Made by a program: the position numbers and the translations under genes. A DNA stretch of 43,375 nucleotides from an uncultured Bifidobacterium sp. (GTDB taxonomy: Bacteria > Actinomycetota > Actinomycetes > Actinomycetales > Bifidobacteriaceae): positions 1 to 43,375 of the forward strand of contig NZ_CASEXV010000082.1 in assembly GCF_949292005.1 (NCBI RefSeq), written 5' to 3'. The notes beneath the pieces were generated by a model that saw only the letters and a program-made list of their open reading frames with translations, was not told where the DNA came from and searched no databases. Shown one piece after another: positions 1 to 8,909 of the stretch; positions within the stretch are counted from its first letter, which is position 1, and each line of letters starts with the position of its first letter.

Positions 1-20
1 CGAATACACTTGACCCACGG

Positions 21-93
21 GTGCAACACCTCTCTTCAACGGACATCTAGACAATCTCCAACTCTAGAAGGTGTTGCACTTGCATCTAGACAA
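21..93. promoter_or_regulatory. Repeat-rich regulatory region upstream of the ABC transporter operon
   Basis: Two kinds of symmetry lie here. The 11-mer GTGCAACACCT (21-31) is answered by its exact reverse complement at 69-79. CATCTAGACAA occurs at 44-54 and again at 83-93, and a further TCTAGA palindrome sits at 63-68. The block lies 110-180 bases before the ATPase start, where an operator would be expected. Candidate -10 hexamers TATAAG and GATACT follow at about 121 and 131, but I see no convincing -35. A regulator-binding function is inferred from symmetry and position; a structured leader RNA is the alternative. Confidence 0.45.
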
Positions 94-202
94 CAGGCGG
101 CCTCGCAAGACTCCAGCCATATAAGACGCTGATACTGTGGAGCGTGGAGAAGGCGACGACGTGAGGACCGCGAACGGAATCCGACTCCAGAGGAGGGCCC
201 CG

Positions 203-1087
203 ATGTCCCAAGAAACCGCATCGCACGCACGGACCGCCCCAGCCCATCGCGCCCGGCACGCGGGTGGCCCAGACCCCGTTCTTCCAGACTCCGACACCCC
301 GGTCGACGCGCCTGAGCAGGATCGCTCCGGTTCGGAAGGAATCATCGCGAAGGCCATGGATCTGACGAAAAGCTACGGATCCGCCGAGACCGCCGTCACC
401 GCATTGGACCATGTCACGGTGGATTTCGAGCGCGGTCGGCTCACCGCCATCATGGGACCGTCAGGTTCCGGAAAATCCACGCTGATGCATTGCATGGCGG
501 GATTGGACAAACCCACGTCCGGACAGGTGTTCATCGAGGATCTCGAAGTCTCCGCGATGGGCCAGCGGCAGCTCACGAGGTTGCGGCGCCGACGCATCGG
601 CTTCATCTTCCAGTCGTTCAACCTCGTTCCAACGCTCACCGCCAAGGAGAACATCCTTCTGCCGCTGCAGATCGCCAAACGCCCGGTGGACAACGATTGG
701 TTCGACCATATCGTCGAAGTCGTGGGACTCAAGGACCGTCTCGACCACCGCCCAAGTCAGCTTTCGGGAGGACAACAGCAGCGCGTGGCCTGCGCGCGGG
801 CGCTGATGTCCCGACCCGCCGTGATTTTCGCCGACGAGCCCACTGGAAACCTCGACTCGCACTCCAGCAGGGATGTTCTGAGGTTCCTCCATGACTCGGT
901 GCGGGAGTACGGGCAAAGCATCGTCATGGTCACGCACGACCCACGCGCGGCGTCGTACGCCGACCGCGTGCTGGTCCTCGCGGATGGAAGAATCGTGAGG
1001 GACATGGATTCCCCTTCCTACGAGGAGATATTGGACGTTTTCGCCTCGGACGACTCCGAGCCGAATGACGACGGGACGCTGTCATGA
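203..1087 (+). CDS. ABC transporter ATP-binding protein (MacB/LolD family)
   Basis: This is the ATPase half of an FtsX-type ABC system, 294 residues from the chosen start. It has Walker A GPSGSGKST, a Q-loop region (FIFQSFNLVPTLTAKEN), signature LSGGQQQR, Walker B VIFADEPTGNLD and the switch histidine in MVTHD, all in family order. The GNLD ending of Walker B is typical of the LolD/FtsE/MacB group. I chose ATG 203 because AGGAGG lies six bases before it; an upstream in-frame start at 137 has no such site. The first ~50 residues are a polar, proline-rich extension beyond the usual ATPase fold. The stop overlaps the permease start (ATGA), so the two are translationally coupled. The substrate cannot be read from sequence; the family exports lipids, lipoproteins or peptides, or signals to the cell envelope. 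Confidence 0.92.
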   Translation: MSQETASHARTAPAHRARHAGGPDPVLPDSDTPVDAPEQDRSGSEGIIAKAMDLTKSYGSAETAVTALDHVTVDFERGRLTAIMGPSGSGKSTLMHCMAGLDKPTSGQVFIEDLEVSAMGQRQLTRLRRRRIGFIFQSFNLVPTLTAKENILLPLQIAKRPVDNDWFDHIVEVVGLKDRLDHRPSQLSGGQQQRVACARALMSRPAVIFADEPTGNLDSHSSRDVLRFLHDSVREYGQSIVMVTHDPRAASYADRVLVLADGRIVRDMDSPSYEEILDVFASDDSEPNDDGTLS

Positions 1088-3744
1088 TGCGCATTGGCCT
1101 GCGGGACGCTCGATCGCATCTCGGGCGTTTCGCCATGTCCATCATCGCCATCGCCCTTGGCGTGGGCTTCGTCGTCGGCTCCTTCTGCTTCCGGGAGATG
1201 CTCAACAACCAGACCTCGCAGATGATGGCCACCAACGCCGACCACGACGTTTACGTCAGAGGCGTCCATTCCACCGACGACTCCTCGGAGTCGTCGTCAT
1301 CGTCAACCTCCTCCCTCAAGGAATACAACTCGATCAGCACCAGCCTGATCGCCACCATCAAGAAGGTGTCGGGAGTCACGTCCGCTGTTGCGAGCGAGAA
1401 CATCAGTCTTTCCGGAGTGGTCCTTGTGGGAAGCGATGGCAATGCCGTGTCGACGCTGGGCGCTCCCACCCTCGCCATTGCGATGAGCGGAGACCATCCC
1501 TGGCGTTCCGCGACGATCACCTCCGGCCATCTGCCGAAAAACGACAACGAGATCGTCCTTGACGACTTCGCAGCCAAGAAAGCCGGACTATCCACAGGCG
1601 ACAAGGCCACCATGGTCTTCGCCGACGGTCCACGGACCATGACGGTTGTGGGCATCTTCTCCACGAGCTCAAGTCAGGCGGGAGCCATCCTCATCGGAGT
1701 GAGTCCGGCGCTGGTGACCCATTATTCGGATAGCTCCGGCCACGGCGGCGATACGACATCGATGATCGGAGTCTATGGAAGCTCGACAACGCCACTGAGC
1801 GATGCCGAGCAGAAAGACCTGGCACGGAGGATCAACGACGCCCTGCCCTCGGGATCGTCGGCCCACGCGATCACGGGGGACGAACTGAGGAAGGAAAGCA
1901 CCGACGCCATCCAAAGCCAGCTCGGCTTCGTGCAGCCGCTTATCCTCATCTTCGCGGTGATCGCCCTGTTCGTCGGCTCGTTCATCATCGCCAACACCTT
2001 CTCCATGATCGTTCGTGAGTCCATGCGCGGATATGCCTTGCTTCGATCGATAGGCGCGTCCCCGCGGCAGGTGTTCCTCACCGTGGTGGTTCAGGCGCTG
2101 GTTCTGGGAGTCATCGGAGCGTCCGCCGGCGTGGGACTGGGCTGGGGAATGGTTCGTCTGATCATCGCGGTCCTCTCGGCACGGGGGATGCCATTGACCA
2201 GCGCGGTCTCGCTATCCGTCAAGGATGTGGTCGTAGGCGTCGCGGTGGGAATCACCGTATCCGTGATGGGCTCGGCGATCCCCGCGAGACGTGCGTCGCT
2301 CACCCCCCCCATTCAAGCCATGAACGAGACCGTCAATCCCGAGAAACCCGTCTGGCCGCATGGAGTGCTCGGAACGGCCATGCTGCTCGTCGGGGGGTTG
2401 AGCTGGGCTCTCACCTATGTCCTCGCGACCTCGTCCTCCAGCACGCCCACGCCATGGCCGACGATCAATCGCATCCCCATCGGATGGCCCTTGGGGATCG
2501 GAGCCGGACTAATCGTTCTGGGAGTCATCGTCATGGGTCCGGCGCTTATCCGTCCCGCGGGGGCTGTGCTGGGGTGGATACCCTCACACCTTTTCCCGGT
2601 GACCGGACGCTTGGCCACACGCAATCTGTCGCGGTCGACGCGGCGCAGCTCGAACACCGCCGCGTCGCTTTTCGTCGGCATAGCGATCGTCAGCTGTCTC
2701 GCCGTGATAGCCACATCGGCTAAGGCCTCCGTGTCGTCACTGATCGACAACGGGCTGAAGGCGGACTTCGCCGTGATGTCCGCATCCTACGGCGAGATAC
2801 CCGCGGGTGCCGTGGACGCCCTTCGCAGGGTGGACGGCGTCGGCAGTCTGAATGCCAACCACATCGTCGTGGGACTGAAATACAACGGAAAATCGGTGTC
2901 CGCGACCACGGTGGCCGCTCAAAGCACCCTGTTCTCAAACGTCTTCGCGGCCGATTCGCAATCCGGCGACCCCACGAGCGCCCTCGGGGAAGGAGAACTG
3001 GTCGTCGGGTCGACGATAGCGGATGACAACAACTGGTCGGTCGGCGACACCATCACCGTGGGAACGGGAACGGCATCCGGAGACCTGCATGCGAACCTGC
3101 GTCTGCGCGTGGGCGCGATCGTCGAGAACTCCGTCTACCGCAGCAGTATCATCATAACCGACGACGTCGCCGGATCCCTGGTGCCGAAGACCGCGATGCC
3201 CATTGGCGAAGTGTTCGTATCCGCCGCATCGGGAACTTCGACGACCACACTGGGCAAGGCGCTACGTAAAGCCGTCAAGCCCTACTACGTGATCACGGTC
3301 ATGACGCGGGACCAATACAAATCGACGATCAGCGACACGATCGACAGCATGATCATGATCCTCTATGCGCTGCTGGCCCTGTCGATCATCATCGCGATCG
3401 TCAGCATCGTGAACACCCTTGCGCTGAACGTGTCCGAAAGGACCCGTGAGATCGGACTCCTGCGGGCGATCGGCACGTCAAGGGCGCAGATACGCGGAAT
3501 GCTGGGAATCGAGGCGGCGATCATATCCGTGTTCGGAACCATCGCTGGGGTTATTGTGGGCACCGTCGCGGGAGCGATGATCAGGGCCGTGTACGAACAG
3601 GATGGGATGGAGACGCTCGCCATCCCCTGGTCGCAGCTGGCGGCCTTCGTCGCGGCATCCATCGTGGTGGGGCTTCTGGCAAGCGTGTCCCCCGCCAGCC
3701 ACGCCTTGAGAAAACCCGTATTGGAGGCCGTCTCCAGTGACTGA
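1084..3744 (+). CDS. ABC transporter permease, FtsX/MacB-like, duplicated FtsX domain
   Basis: The 886-residue protein is the membrane partner of the preceding ATPase. An N-terminal membrane segment (about 14-36) is followed by a Ser-rich, acidic stretch and an extracellular periplasmic-core-like domain. Next comes an FtsX block of three or more membrane segments (about 280-400, with SMRGYALLRSIGASPRQVF), two middle segments (about 425-490), a second extracellular domain and a second FtsX block near the C-terminus (SERTREIGLLRAIGTSRAQI). The repeated R-x-IG(A/T)S motif in both blocks marks the duplicated FtsX architecture common in Actinobacteria. The start overlaps the ATPase stop by four bases. 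The end overlaps the next gene by eight bases. The cargo is unknown; lipoprotein or hydrophobic-compound handling is a family-level guess. Confidence 0.9.
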   Translation: MMRIGLRDARSHLGRFAMSIIAIALGVGFVVGSFCFREMLNNQTSQMMATNADHDVYVRGVHSTDDSSESSSSSTSSLKEYNSISTSLIATIKKVSGVTSAVASENISLSGVVLVGSDGNAVSTLGAPTLAIAMSGDHPWRSATITSGHLPKNDNEIVLDDFAAKKAGLSTGDKATMVFADGPRTMTVVGIFSTSSSQAGAILIGVSPALVTHYSDSSGHGGDTTSMIGVYGSSTTPLSDAEQKDLARRINDALPSGSSAHAITGDELRKESTDAIQSQLGFVQPLILIFAVIALFVGSFIIANTFSMIVRESMRGYALLRSIGASPRQVFLTVVVQALVLGVIGASAGVGLGWGMVRLIIAVLSARGMPLTSAVSLSVKDVVVGVAVGITVSVMGSAIPARRASLTPPIQAMNETVNPEKPVWPHGVLGTAMLLVGGLSWALTYVLATSSSSTPTPWPTINRIPIGWPLGIGAGLIVLGVIVMGPALIRPAGAVLGWIPSHLFPVTGRLATRNLSRSTRRSSNTAASLFVGIAIVSCLAVIATSAKASVSSLIDNGLKADFAVMSASYGEIPAGAVDALRRVDGVGSLNANHIVVGLKYNGKSVSATTVAAQSTLFSNVFAADSQSGDPTSALGEGELVVGSTIADDNNWSVGDTITVGTGTASGDLHANLRLRVGAIVENSVYRSSIIITDDVAGSLVPKTAMPIGEVFVSAASGTSTTTLGKALRKAVKPYYVITVMTRDQYKSTISDTIDSMIMILYALLALSIIIAIVSIVNTLALNVSERTREIGLLRAIGTSRAQIRGMLGIEAAIISVFGTIAGVIVGTVAGAMIRAVYEQDGMETLAIPWSQLAAFVAASIVVGLLASVSPASHALRKPVLEAVSSD

Positions 3745-4126
3745 GAGTTATCCAAGGAAGAGTTATCCAGCAGAGGGCCATCCGGCGCCCGACCGACCGA
3801 CCGACCGAAGCGCAGACGCGCATCCCACCAATCAACGCTCCCCCGATATCAGCCGACGTCTGCCCGCGGGATCGATCCCCAAGGGATCGAGAGTGGTAGT
3901 TCGGTTGTATGACGGAATCGACACCCGAACCGGTCGTATGTCGTATCGGGACGTTCTCGGACATGTCCTGAGCTGGGACGGTGACGTCTTGGAACTCAGA
4001 CGCGACCCCTCAATAGATTTCTCCCGTCCTGAAACCACCATCGAAATCGCCGGTAAGGACATCGCGATCATCAAACCGATACCAGAACGCCGACGCATGC
4101 CCGGGCATCGGCCACTCGCGGATTAG
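3737..4126 (+). CDS. Small protein with stand-alone SH3-like domain (Rv0428c N-terminal type)
   Basis: This 129-residue protein has a polar N-terminal third rich in Pro, Asp and Arg. A compact domain follows (about 48-120): GSRVVVRLYDG, then DVLGHVLSWDGDVLELRR, then TTIEIAGKDIAIIKPIPERR. The pattern of a basic beta strand, a 'DxLGHVL' strand and a closing 'I..KPIP' strand resembles the SH3-like domain I recall at the N-terminus of Rv0428c-type actinobacterial GNAT acetyltransferases, here without the acetyltransferase. The start overlaps the permease gene by eight bases, so it belongs to the ABC operon. Function is unknown. The similarity is a recollection, not a search result. Confidence 0.75.
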   Translation: MTESYPRKSYPAEGHPAPDRPTDRSADAHPTNQRSPDISRRLPAGSIPKGSRVVVRLYDGIDTRTGRMSYRDVLGHVLSWDGDVLELRRDPSIDFSRPETTIEIAGKDIAIIKPIPERRRMPGHRPLAD

Positions 4127-4207
4127 ACCAGTTACGGGATTCCGGTGAAGGGGCACATCCGAAGGCACGCGTGGCTGAGGATGGCGGAGAGCACGGGGAG
4201 ACAATCG

Positions 4208-5212
4208 TTAAGCGAAAGGCTTCGGCACCGCTTCGAACGACCCGTCGGAATGAACGCCGCGGATTCGCTCCCCGCGTTTGGCCGAAGTCATCAGTTCCTC
4301 GCGCCAAGACGAGCCATCGCCCGGAATCACCACGCTGGAATCGCGTGAGGTCACGCCGGCGGTCAACACGGAACGGTAATCACGAAAAGCCTGCCCATGA
4401 CGGAAGAACTCGGAGATCGTCCCGTCGTCGCCACTATGGAGGGCATCCGCGAACGACTCCAACCGGGAGGCCATGCTTCGCAAAAGACGCTCCACATTGG
4501 CGGAGTCCTCCTCGATCATGGAGCGGGTCCTCGCCGGATCCGTCAACGCCACCCGGGTCATGTCACGCCACGATCCGGCGGACAAGGCGGCCGCGATGGC
4601 ACGCTCGGGATCATCGCACAGCTCGTTTATCATGGCCGTCGAAACGGCATGCGGCATGTGCGAGATCATCGCGGCGGCCCTGTCGTGCATCTCATCATCC
4701 ACAACAATCAACTCATCGCCAACCAGCCCGGTGATCATCCGCGCCACGGCATCCAACCTGACCTTGCTTGTCCCGGCATCAACGGTGACAGCCCACAAAG
4801 CGCCGTCGAAAAGCGATGCATCCGCCGCCGCGAACCCCGATCTCTCATTGCCCGCCATCGGATGCGCACCGACGTAGCAGTCACCCAAACCAGCGGCGAC
4901 AACCTGCCGGCGGACCATGCCCTTGACGCTTCCGACATCCGTCAGCGTCGTCGCGTTAGGATCAAAAGACCGTGACAATCGTGACAGCACCTCGGGCATG
5001 GCCCTTAGCGGATTGCACAGAACCACGATCCGCGGACGCGCCTCCACGAGCTCATCAAGGGAATACACGCATCGAATCCCCTTCTCGCGTGCCGCGGCAT
5101 AGCAATGGTCACGATGGTTCCACGCAACCACATCGCATCCGGCGTCCACAAGACGCAACGCCAGTGATCCTCCAATCAGTCCAAGACCGACGATGCCGAT
5201 CGTGCTCACCAC
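4208..5212 (-). CDS. tyrA: Prephenate dehydrogenase
   Basis: TyrA oxidatively decarboxylates prephenate to 4-hydroxyphenylpyruvate in tyrosine synthesis. The 334-residue protein opens with a Rossmann dinucleotide motif (GIVGLGLIGGSLA), followed by TDVGSVKG and the active-site segment GAHPMAGNERSGF. I see no C-terminal ACT domain. The start is GTG: codons at 5212 and 5209 are both GTG, and the one at 5209 overlaps the pheA stop as GTGA, so initiation could be at either. It lies last in the 6719-to-4208 minus-strand operon, directly after pheA, which fits coordinated Phe/Tyr synthesis. Confidence 0.93.
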   Translation of the reverse strand: MVSTIGIVGLGLIGGSLALRLVDAGCDVVAWNHRDHCYAAAREKGIRCVYSLDELVEARPRIVVLCNPLRAMPEVLSRLSRSFDPNATTLTDVGSVKGMVRRQVVAAGLGDCYVGAHPMAGNERSGFAAADASLFDGALWAVTVDAGTSKVRLDAVARMITGLVGDELIVVDDEMHDRAAAMISHMPHAVSTAMINELCDDPERAIAAALSAGSWRDMTRVALTDPARTRSMIEEDSANVERLLRSMASRLESFADALHSGDDGTISEFFRHGQAFRDYRSVLTAGVTSRDSSVVIPGDGSSWREELMTSAKRGERIRGVHSDGSFEAVPKPFA

Positions 5213-6207
5213 AGCAATTCCCTCCGTATCCGCTCACCCGACATGCCCTCCCCGCACGAATCCCCACCGGAACCCCGCGTCGACGTATCCACCCTGACCC
5301 CGCCACGCGGAAGCATCCATGCGTCGACCGGAGGCGACACGCTCTCACGCCGCGGATAAACCGCCAGCGTCTTCACCCAATCGCCCGCAGCGACCAATGT
5401 TCTCAGGCAATCATTGAACCGCGGATCCCAAGGTGCGGAATCCAGTGTGGCGATGAAACTGTATGTGCCATCATGACCCTTGATGGGACGGGAGATGAAA
5501 CTCGTCATGTTCAGCCCCGCGTCGCGCAGGACATCCAACAGATCGGCTAGCACGCCCGGACCTGTGCTCAACGGTATGAACGTCACGACGGTTTCGAAAT
5601 CGCCGGCGTCCCGATGGCGGAAGACCCGCATGATCCTCTCCCGATGGTTTCGGGGCGCGATGACCAGAAAGTCGGTGCGCGCCCCTGCGTAGTCCTGGAC
5701 ATGGGATCTCCACGTCCGAGCTCCATACAGAGGACCGCATATCGCGGGCGCCAAAGCCACCTGGCCAGGCTGGAGGTCACGGCACGCCGCGGCATTCGAT
5801 GTGGTCGGAATCTCACGAAGGCCATGGTCCTGGATGAAGCGTCGACACTGCGCCAAGCCATGCGGATGGGCGACGGCAAACACCGGAGGATCATCCGAAT
5901 CGGGAAGTACGAAGGCGTCAAAAGACACGTCGACGCTGACGCGCAGAATTCCCATGGAGTTCTCGGAATCGATAAGAGCGTCGAGATTGGGAACAACATA
6001 GCCCTCAACGTTGTTCTCCCAAGCCATGACGGACCAAGCGACCTCGGATTGGACGGCGTTCATCATCTCGGGAACGTCCGATGCCGGAACAGGGCGCATC
6101 TCGATGCCGAGTACGTCCCGGATCATTCCCGTCGCGGATTGGGCTGCCTCATGCGTGAACGAGCCCTGCGGACCCAGGTAAAGAAGTCGTGTGACGTCCT
6201 CGCTCAT
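5206..6207 (-). CDS. pheA: Prephenate dehydratase with ACT domain
   Basis: PheA converts prephenate to phenylpyruvate. The 333-residue protein starts LLYLGPQGSFTHEAA, the hallmark N-terminus of the dehydratase fold. A T-S-N-A-A catalytic segment (TTSNAAACRD) follows at about 136. A C-terminal ACT domain (about 210-285, IPLSTGPGVLADLLDVLRDAGLN, then the ESRP-like SFISRPIKG) is the usual phenylalanine-sensing module. GGGAGGG stands six to seven bases before ATG 6207, which supports this start. The start overlaps the preceding membrane-protein gene (ATGA), and the stop overlaps tyrA. There is no fused chorismate mutase, as is usual in Actinobacteria. Confidence 0.95.
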   Translation of the reverse strand: MSEDVTRLLYLGPQGSFTHEAAQSATGMIRDVLGIEMRPVPASDVPEMMNAVQSEVAWSVMAWENNVEGYVVPNLDALIDSENSMGILRVSVDVSFDAFVLPDSDDPPVFAVAHPHGLAQCRRFIQDHGLREIPTTSNAAACRDLQPGQVALAPAICGPLYGARTWRSHVQDYAGARTDFLVIAPRNHRERIMRVFRHRDAGDFETVVTFIPLSTGPGVLADLLDVLRDAGLNMTSFISRPIKGHDGTYSFIATLDSAPWDPRFNDCLRTLVAAGDWVKTLAVYPRRESVSPPVDAWMLPRGGVRVDTSTRGSGGDSCGEGMSGERIRRELLW

Positions 6208-6719
6208 CGGTATCCCTCCCCTCCTCGCCCCCTACGGAAACCGAGACGGGCACCGCTGCGGACGCTACGACGGCGCATACGTCCGGAGGCATTGAAGAAC
6301 CTCCGCGGAACCATGACAAGAGCGACCTGCACTATCACCATTCCAAACAACCACATGTATCCCACATGCTGACTGAAATAGGGAAGATCCGATCCCGTGA
6401 ATCCCACCGGCGTGGTGGCCCCCGACTCGGACCCGGTCAGAGCCATGCCCCAGACGACAAGCGAGGACACGATGAGATGGATGGACAACGCCACCACACC
6501 ATCGCGCGACCTGGCGCACCAAGCCGACATCGTCACGATCGCGAGGGCAAGGATCAGACCGTACGGCATATTCGAGGACGCTCCCATGCGATGGGCGAAG
6601 GTCCCGATGAAACCAACCGCCACCGCCGACAGAATGGTGATGAGGTAGCGAATCGGAGCCGCGAGGGTCTGTGACCATGGCCGGTCGCGACCGACGCTGG
6701 TATCCGGGATGTCAGGCAT
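6204..6719 (-). CDS. Small integral membrane protein (DUF6113-like)
   Basis: The 171-residue protein from ATG 6719 has four hydrophobic segments (about 20-42, 50-68, 75-95 and 118-140). It then has a strongly basic C-terminal tail (RRFFNASGRMRRRSVRSGARLGFRRGRGG). The layout resembles the actinobacterial family annotated DUF6113, though I cannot confirm membership. The stop overlaps the pheA start by four bases (ATGA), so it is the promoter-proximal gene of the aromatic operon. The start is uncertain. GGAGG lies only one base before ATG 6719, which is very close, and an in-frame ATG at 6809 would add 30 residues of unconvincing sequence. Confidence 0.7.
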   Translation of the reverse strand: MPDIPDTSVGRDRPWSQTLAAPIRYLITILSAVAVGFIGTFAHRMGASSNMPYGLILALAIVTMSAWCARSRDGVVALSIHLIVSSLVVWGMALTGSESGATTPVGFTGSDLPYFSQHVGYMWLFGMVIVQVALVMVPRRFFNASGRMRRRSVRSGARLGFRRGRGGEGYR

Positions 6720-6852
6720 GCCTCCAGTATGCACCGAAGCATGCACCAGCACATGGCCGTACACGGACGGAACAGGCCGCCATGGCGAGCGAACGCCACG
6801 GCGGCCCACGGTTCCGTCACCTCACGCGCTATATCAGCGCACGCGCCGAATC

Positions 6853-8775
6853 CTACGCGTTGTTGTTCTGGCGGCGCTGCTTCGCACGCCACTTGTACCA
6901 CTCATCACGGCTGAGAATGATCTTGCGTACTCGGACGGCCTCCGGGGTCACCTCTACGCACTCATCCTCGTTGGCGAAGTCGAGGCACTCCTCAAGGCTC
7001 ATACGGATCGGAGGGGTGAGGGTCTCGAGCACGTCGGCGGTCGCCGAGCGCATGTTGGTCATATGCTTCGCGAGGGTGATGTTCACATCCAGCTCGTCTG
7101 GCTTGTTGTTGACGCCCACGACCTGCCCCTCATACACCGGGCTCTGGGGATCGACGAAGAAGTTGCCACGCGCCTGCAGCCTCTGCATAGCGTAGGGAGT
7201 GGCGATCCCCGCGCGGTCCGAGACCATCGAGCCATTCTGACGGGTGACGATCTGACCAGCCCAGGGAGCGTATCCGGCCGACAGGGAGCTGGCGATCCCC
7301 GTGCCGCGAGTCGCCGACAGAAGAGCCGTGCGGAAGCCAATCAGGCCACGAGACGGAACGGTGAACTGCAGGCGCACCCATCCGGACCCATGATTGCTCA
7401 TCGAATCCATGCGGCCCTTGCGGTCGGCCATAAGCTGGGTGACGGTTCCCATATACTCCTCGGGAACGTCGATGGTCGTGCTCTCCATGGGCTCATTGAG
7501 CTTGCCGTCGATCTCCTTGGTGACCACCTGGGGGCGGCCCACGGTGAGCTCGTAACCCTCTCGACGCATCTGCTCGGCCAGAATGGCCAGCGCAAGCTCT
7601 CCCCTGCCCTGGACCTTCCACGCGTCCGGACGCTCGGTGGGAAGAACGTGGATGGAGACATTACCGATCAGCTCATGCTCCAGACGGTCCTTGATCATCC
7701 GTGCCGTGAGCTTGTGGTCCTTCCCCTCGGTTCCGGCCAGAGGCGAATCATTCACCCCGAAGGTCATGGAGATCGCCGGCTCATCCACATGGATAAGCGG
7801 CAGAGGACGGGGATCGGCGGGATCCACTATCGTCTCCCCGATCATGATGTCGTTCACTCCGGCGATGGCGACGATGTCGCCGGGACCCGCCTCCTCGACG
7901 GGAACACGGTCAAGTCCCTTTGTGCGCAGGATCTCCGTCAGCTTGAACTGCTCGACGGAGCCATCCACGCGGGACAGCCCATACTGCTTGCCCTTGATCA
8001 GCGTGCCGTTGTAGATGCGGACGAGTCCCAGGCGTCCCAAATAATCCGAGGCGTCGATGTTCGTCACATGCGCCTGAAGAGGGGCCCCTTCGTCGTAGCT
8101 TGGCGCAGGAATGGTCGAGATGATCGATTCGAACAGCGGTTCAAGATCCTGGTTGTCAGGCAGCCCACCATCCTCGGGCTGGTTGACCGACGCGTATCCG
8201 GCCTTCGCCGCGCAATAGATGACCGGGAGCTCCAGAAGGGAGTCCAGATCGAGGTCCACGCCCTCCTCGGTGACGTCCTGCGCAAGTCCCAGCAGAAGAT
8301 CCGTGGACTCAGCGACGACCTCGCTGATGCGCGCGTCAGGACGATCCACCTTGTTCACGCAGAGAATGACGGGAAGCTTCGCCTCCAAAGCCTTGCGCAG
8401 AACGAAACGCGTCTGGGGAAGCGGTCCCTCGGAAGCGTCCACCAGCAGCACCACGCCGTCGACCATGGAGATTCCGCGCTCCACCTCACCGCCGAAATCG
8501 GCGTGTCCGGGGGTGTCGATCACATTGATGGTGATCCCCTCCGGATGACCGTATTTGGCTGCAAGAGGTCCGGTGTACTGCACCGCGGTGTTCTTCGCGA
8601 GAATGGTGATTCCCTTCTCGCGCTCAAGGGCGTTGGAGTCCATGACGCGGTCGGGAACCTCCTCACGTTCGGAGAACACGTGCGACTGCTGCAGCATCGC
8701 ATTGACCAGCGTCGTCTTGCCATGATCGACATGAGCCACAATCGCCACATTCCGAATATCTCCGCGAACCGCCAT
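6853..8775 (-). CDS. typA: Ribosome-associated GTPase TypA/BipA
   Basis: TypA is a translational GTPase of the EF-G/LepA group that binds 70S ribosomes and helps assembly and stress adaptation. The 640-residue protein has G1 AHVDHGKTT, the G2 region EREKGITILAKNT, G3 DTPGHADFGGEVER and G4 NKVDRPDAR. A beta-barrel domain, EF-G-like domains and the TypA-specific C-terminal region follow (SRGLIGFRT, then LTPPIRMSLEECLDFANEDECVEVTP). ATG 8775 is chosen because the protein then begins right before the G domain and GAGAGG lies seven to eight bases upstream. An ATG at 8895 would add 40 low-quality residues. It stands apart from scpB by 134 bases. Confidence 0.97.
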   Translation of the reverse strand: MAVRGDIRNVAIVAHVDHGKTTLVNAMLQQSHVFSEREEVPDRVMDSNALEREKGITILAKNTAVQYTGPLAAKYGHPEGITINVIDTPGHADFGGEVERGISMVDGVVLLVDASEGPLPQTRFVLRKALEAKLPVILCVNKVDRPDARISEVVAESTDLLLGLAQDVTEEGVDLDLDSLLELPVIYCAAKAGYASVNQPEDGGLPDNQDLEPLFESIISTIPAPSYDEGAPLQAHVTNIDASDYLGRLGLVRIYNGTLIKGKQYGLSRVDGSVEQFKLTEILRTKGLDRVPVEEAGPGDIVAIAGVNDIMIGETIVDPADPRPLPLIHVDEPAISMTFGVNDSPLAGTEGKDHKLTARMIKDRLEHELIGNVSIHVLPTERPDAWKVQGRGELALAILAEQMRREGYELTVGRPQVVTKEIDGKLNEPMESTTIDVPEEYMGTVTQLMADRKGRMDSMSNHGSGWVRLQFTVPSRGLIGFRTALLSATRGTGIASSLSAGYAPWAGQIVTRQNGSMVSDRAGIATPYAMQRLQARGNFFVDPQSPVYEGQVVGVNNKPDELDVNITLAKHMTNMRSATADVLETLTPPIRMSLEECLDFANEDECVEVTPEAVRVRKIILSRDEWYKWRAKQRRQNNNA

Positions 8776-8809
8776 CACAGAACCTCTCTTCACCAAACCG
8801 GAGCACCAT

Positions 8810-8828
8810 CGGATGCCCTCGGCATCCG
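8810..8828. other. Short hairpin between scpB and typA
   Basis: CGGATGCC, a three-base loop and GGCATCCG form a perfect 8-bp stem in the 134-base gap between the scpB stop and the typA start. There is no T-run on either side. On the minus strand it lies in the likely typA leader, 35-53 bases before the start codon, so it may be a leader structure, a weak terminator for scpB readthrough or a protein site. Confidence 0.4.
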
Positions 8829-8909
8829 TTCGCGAACCCCTCGGATTCGCACGCACCCTAAACCGTCGCAAGTGTAACGATGCGTGACGACACAATCATC
8901 AGGACGTCC

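Noticed and set aside
6709..8877. 722-codon plus-strand frame opposite typA
   Set aside because: It is the antisense of a certain GTPase gene, is rich in Arg, His and Gly as such shadows are in high-GC DNA, and shows no domain.
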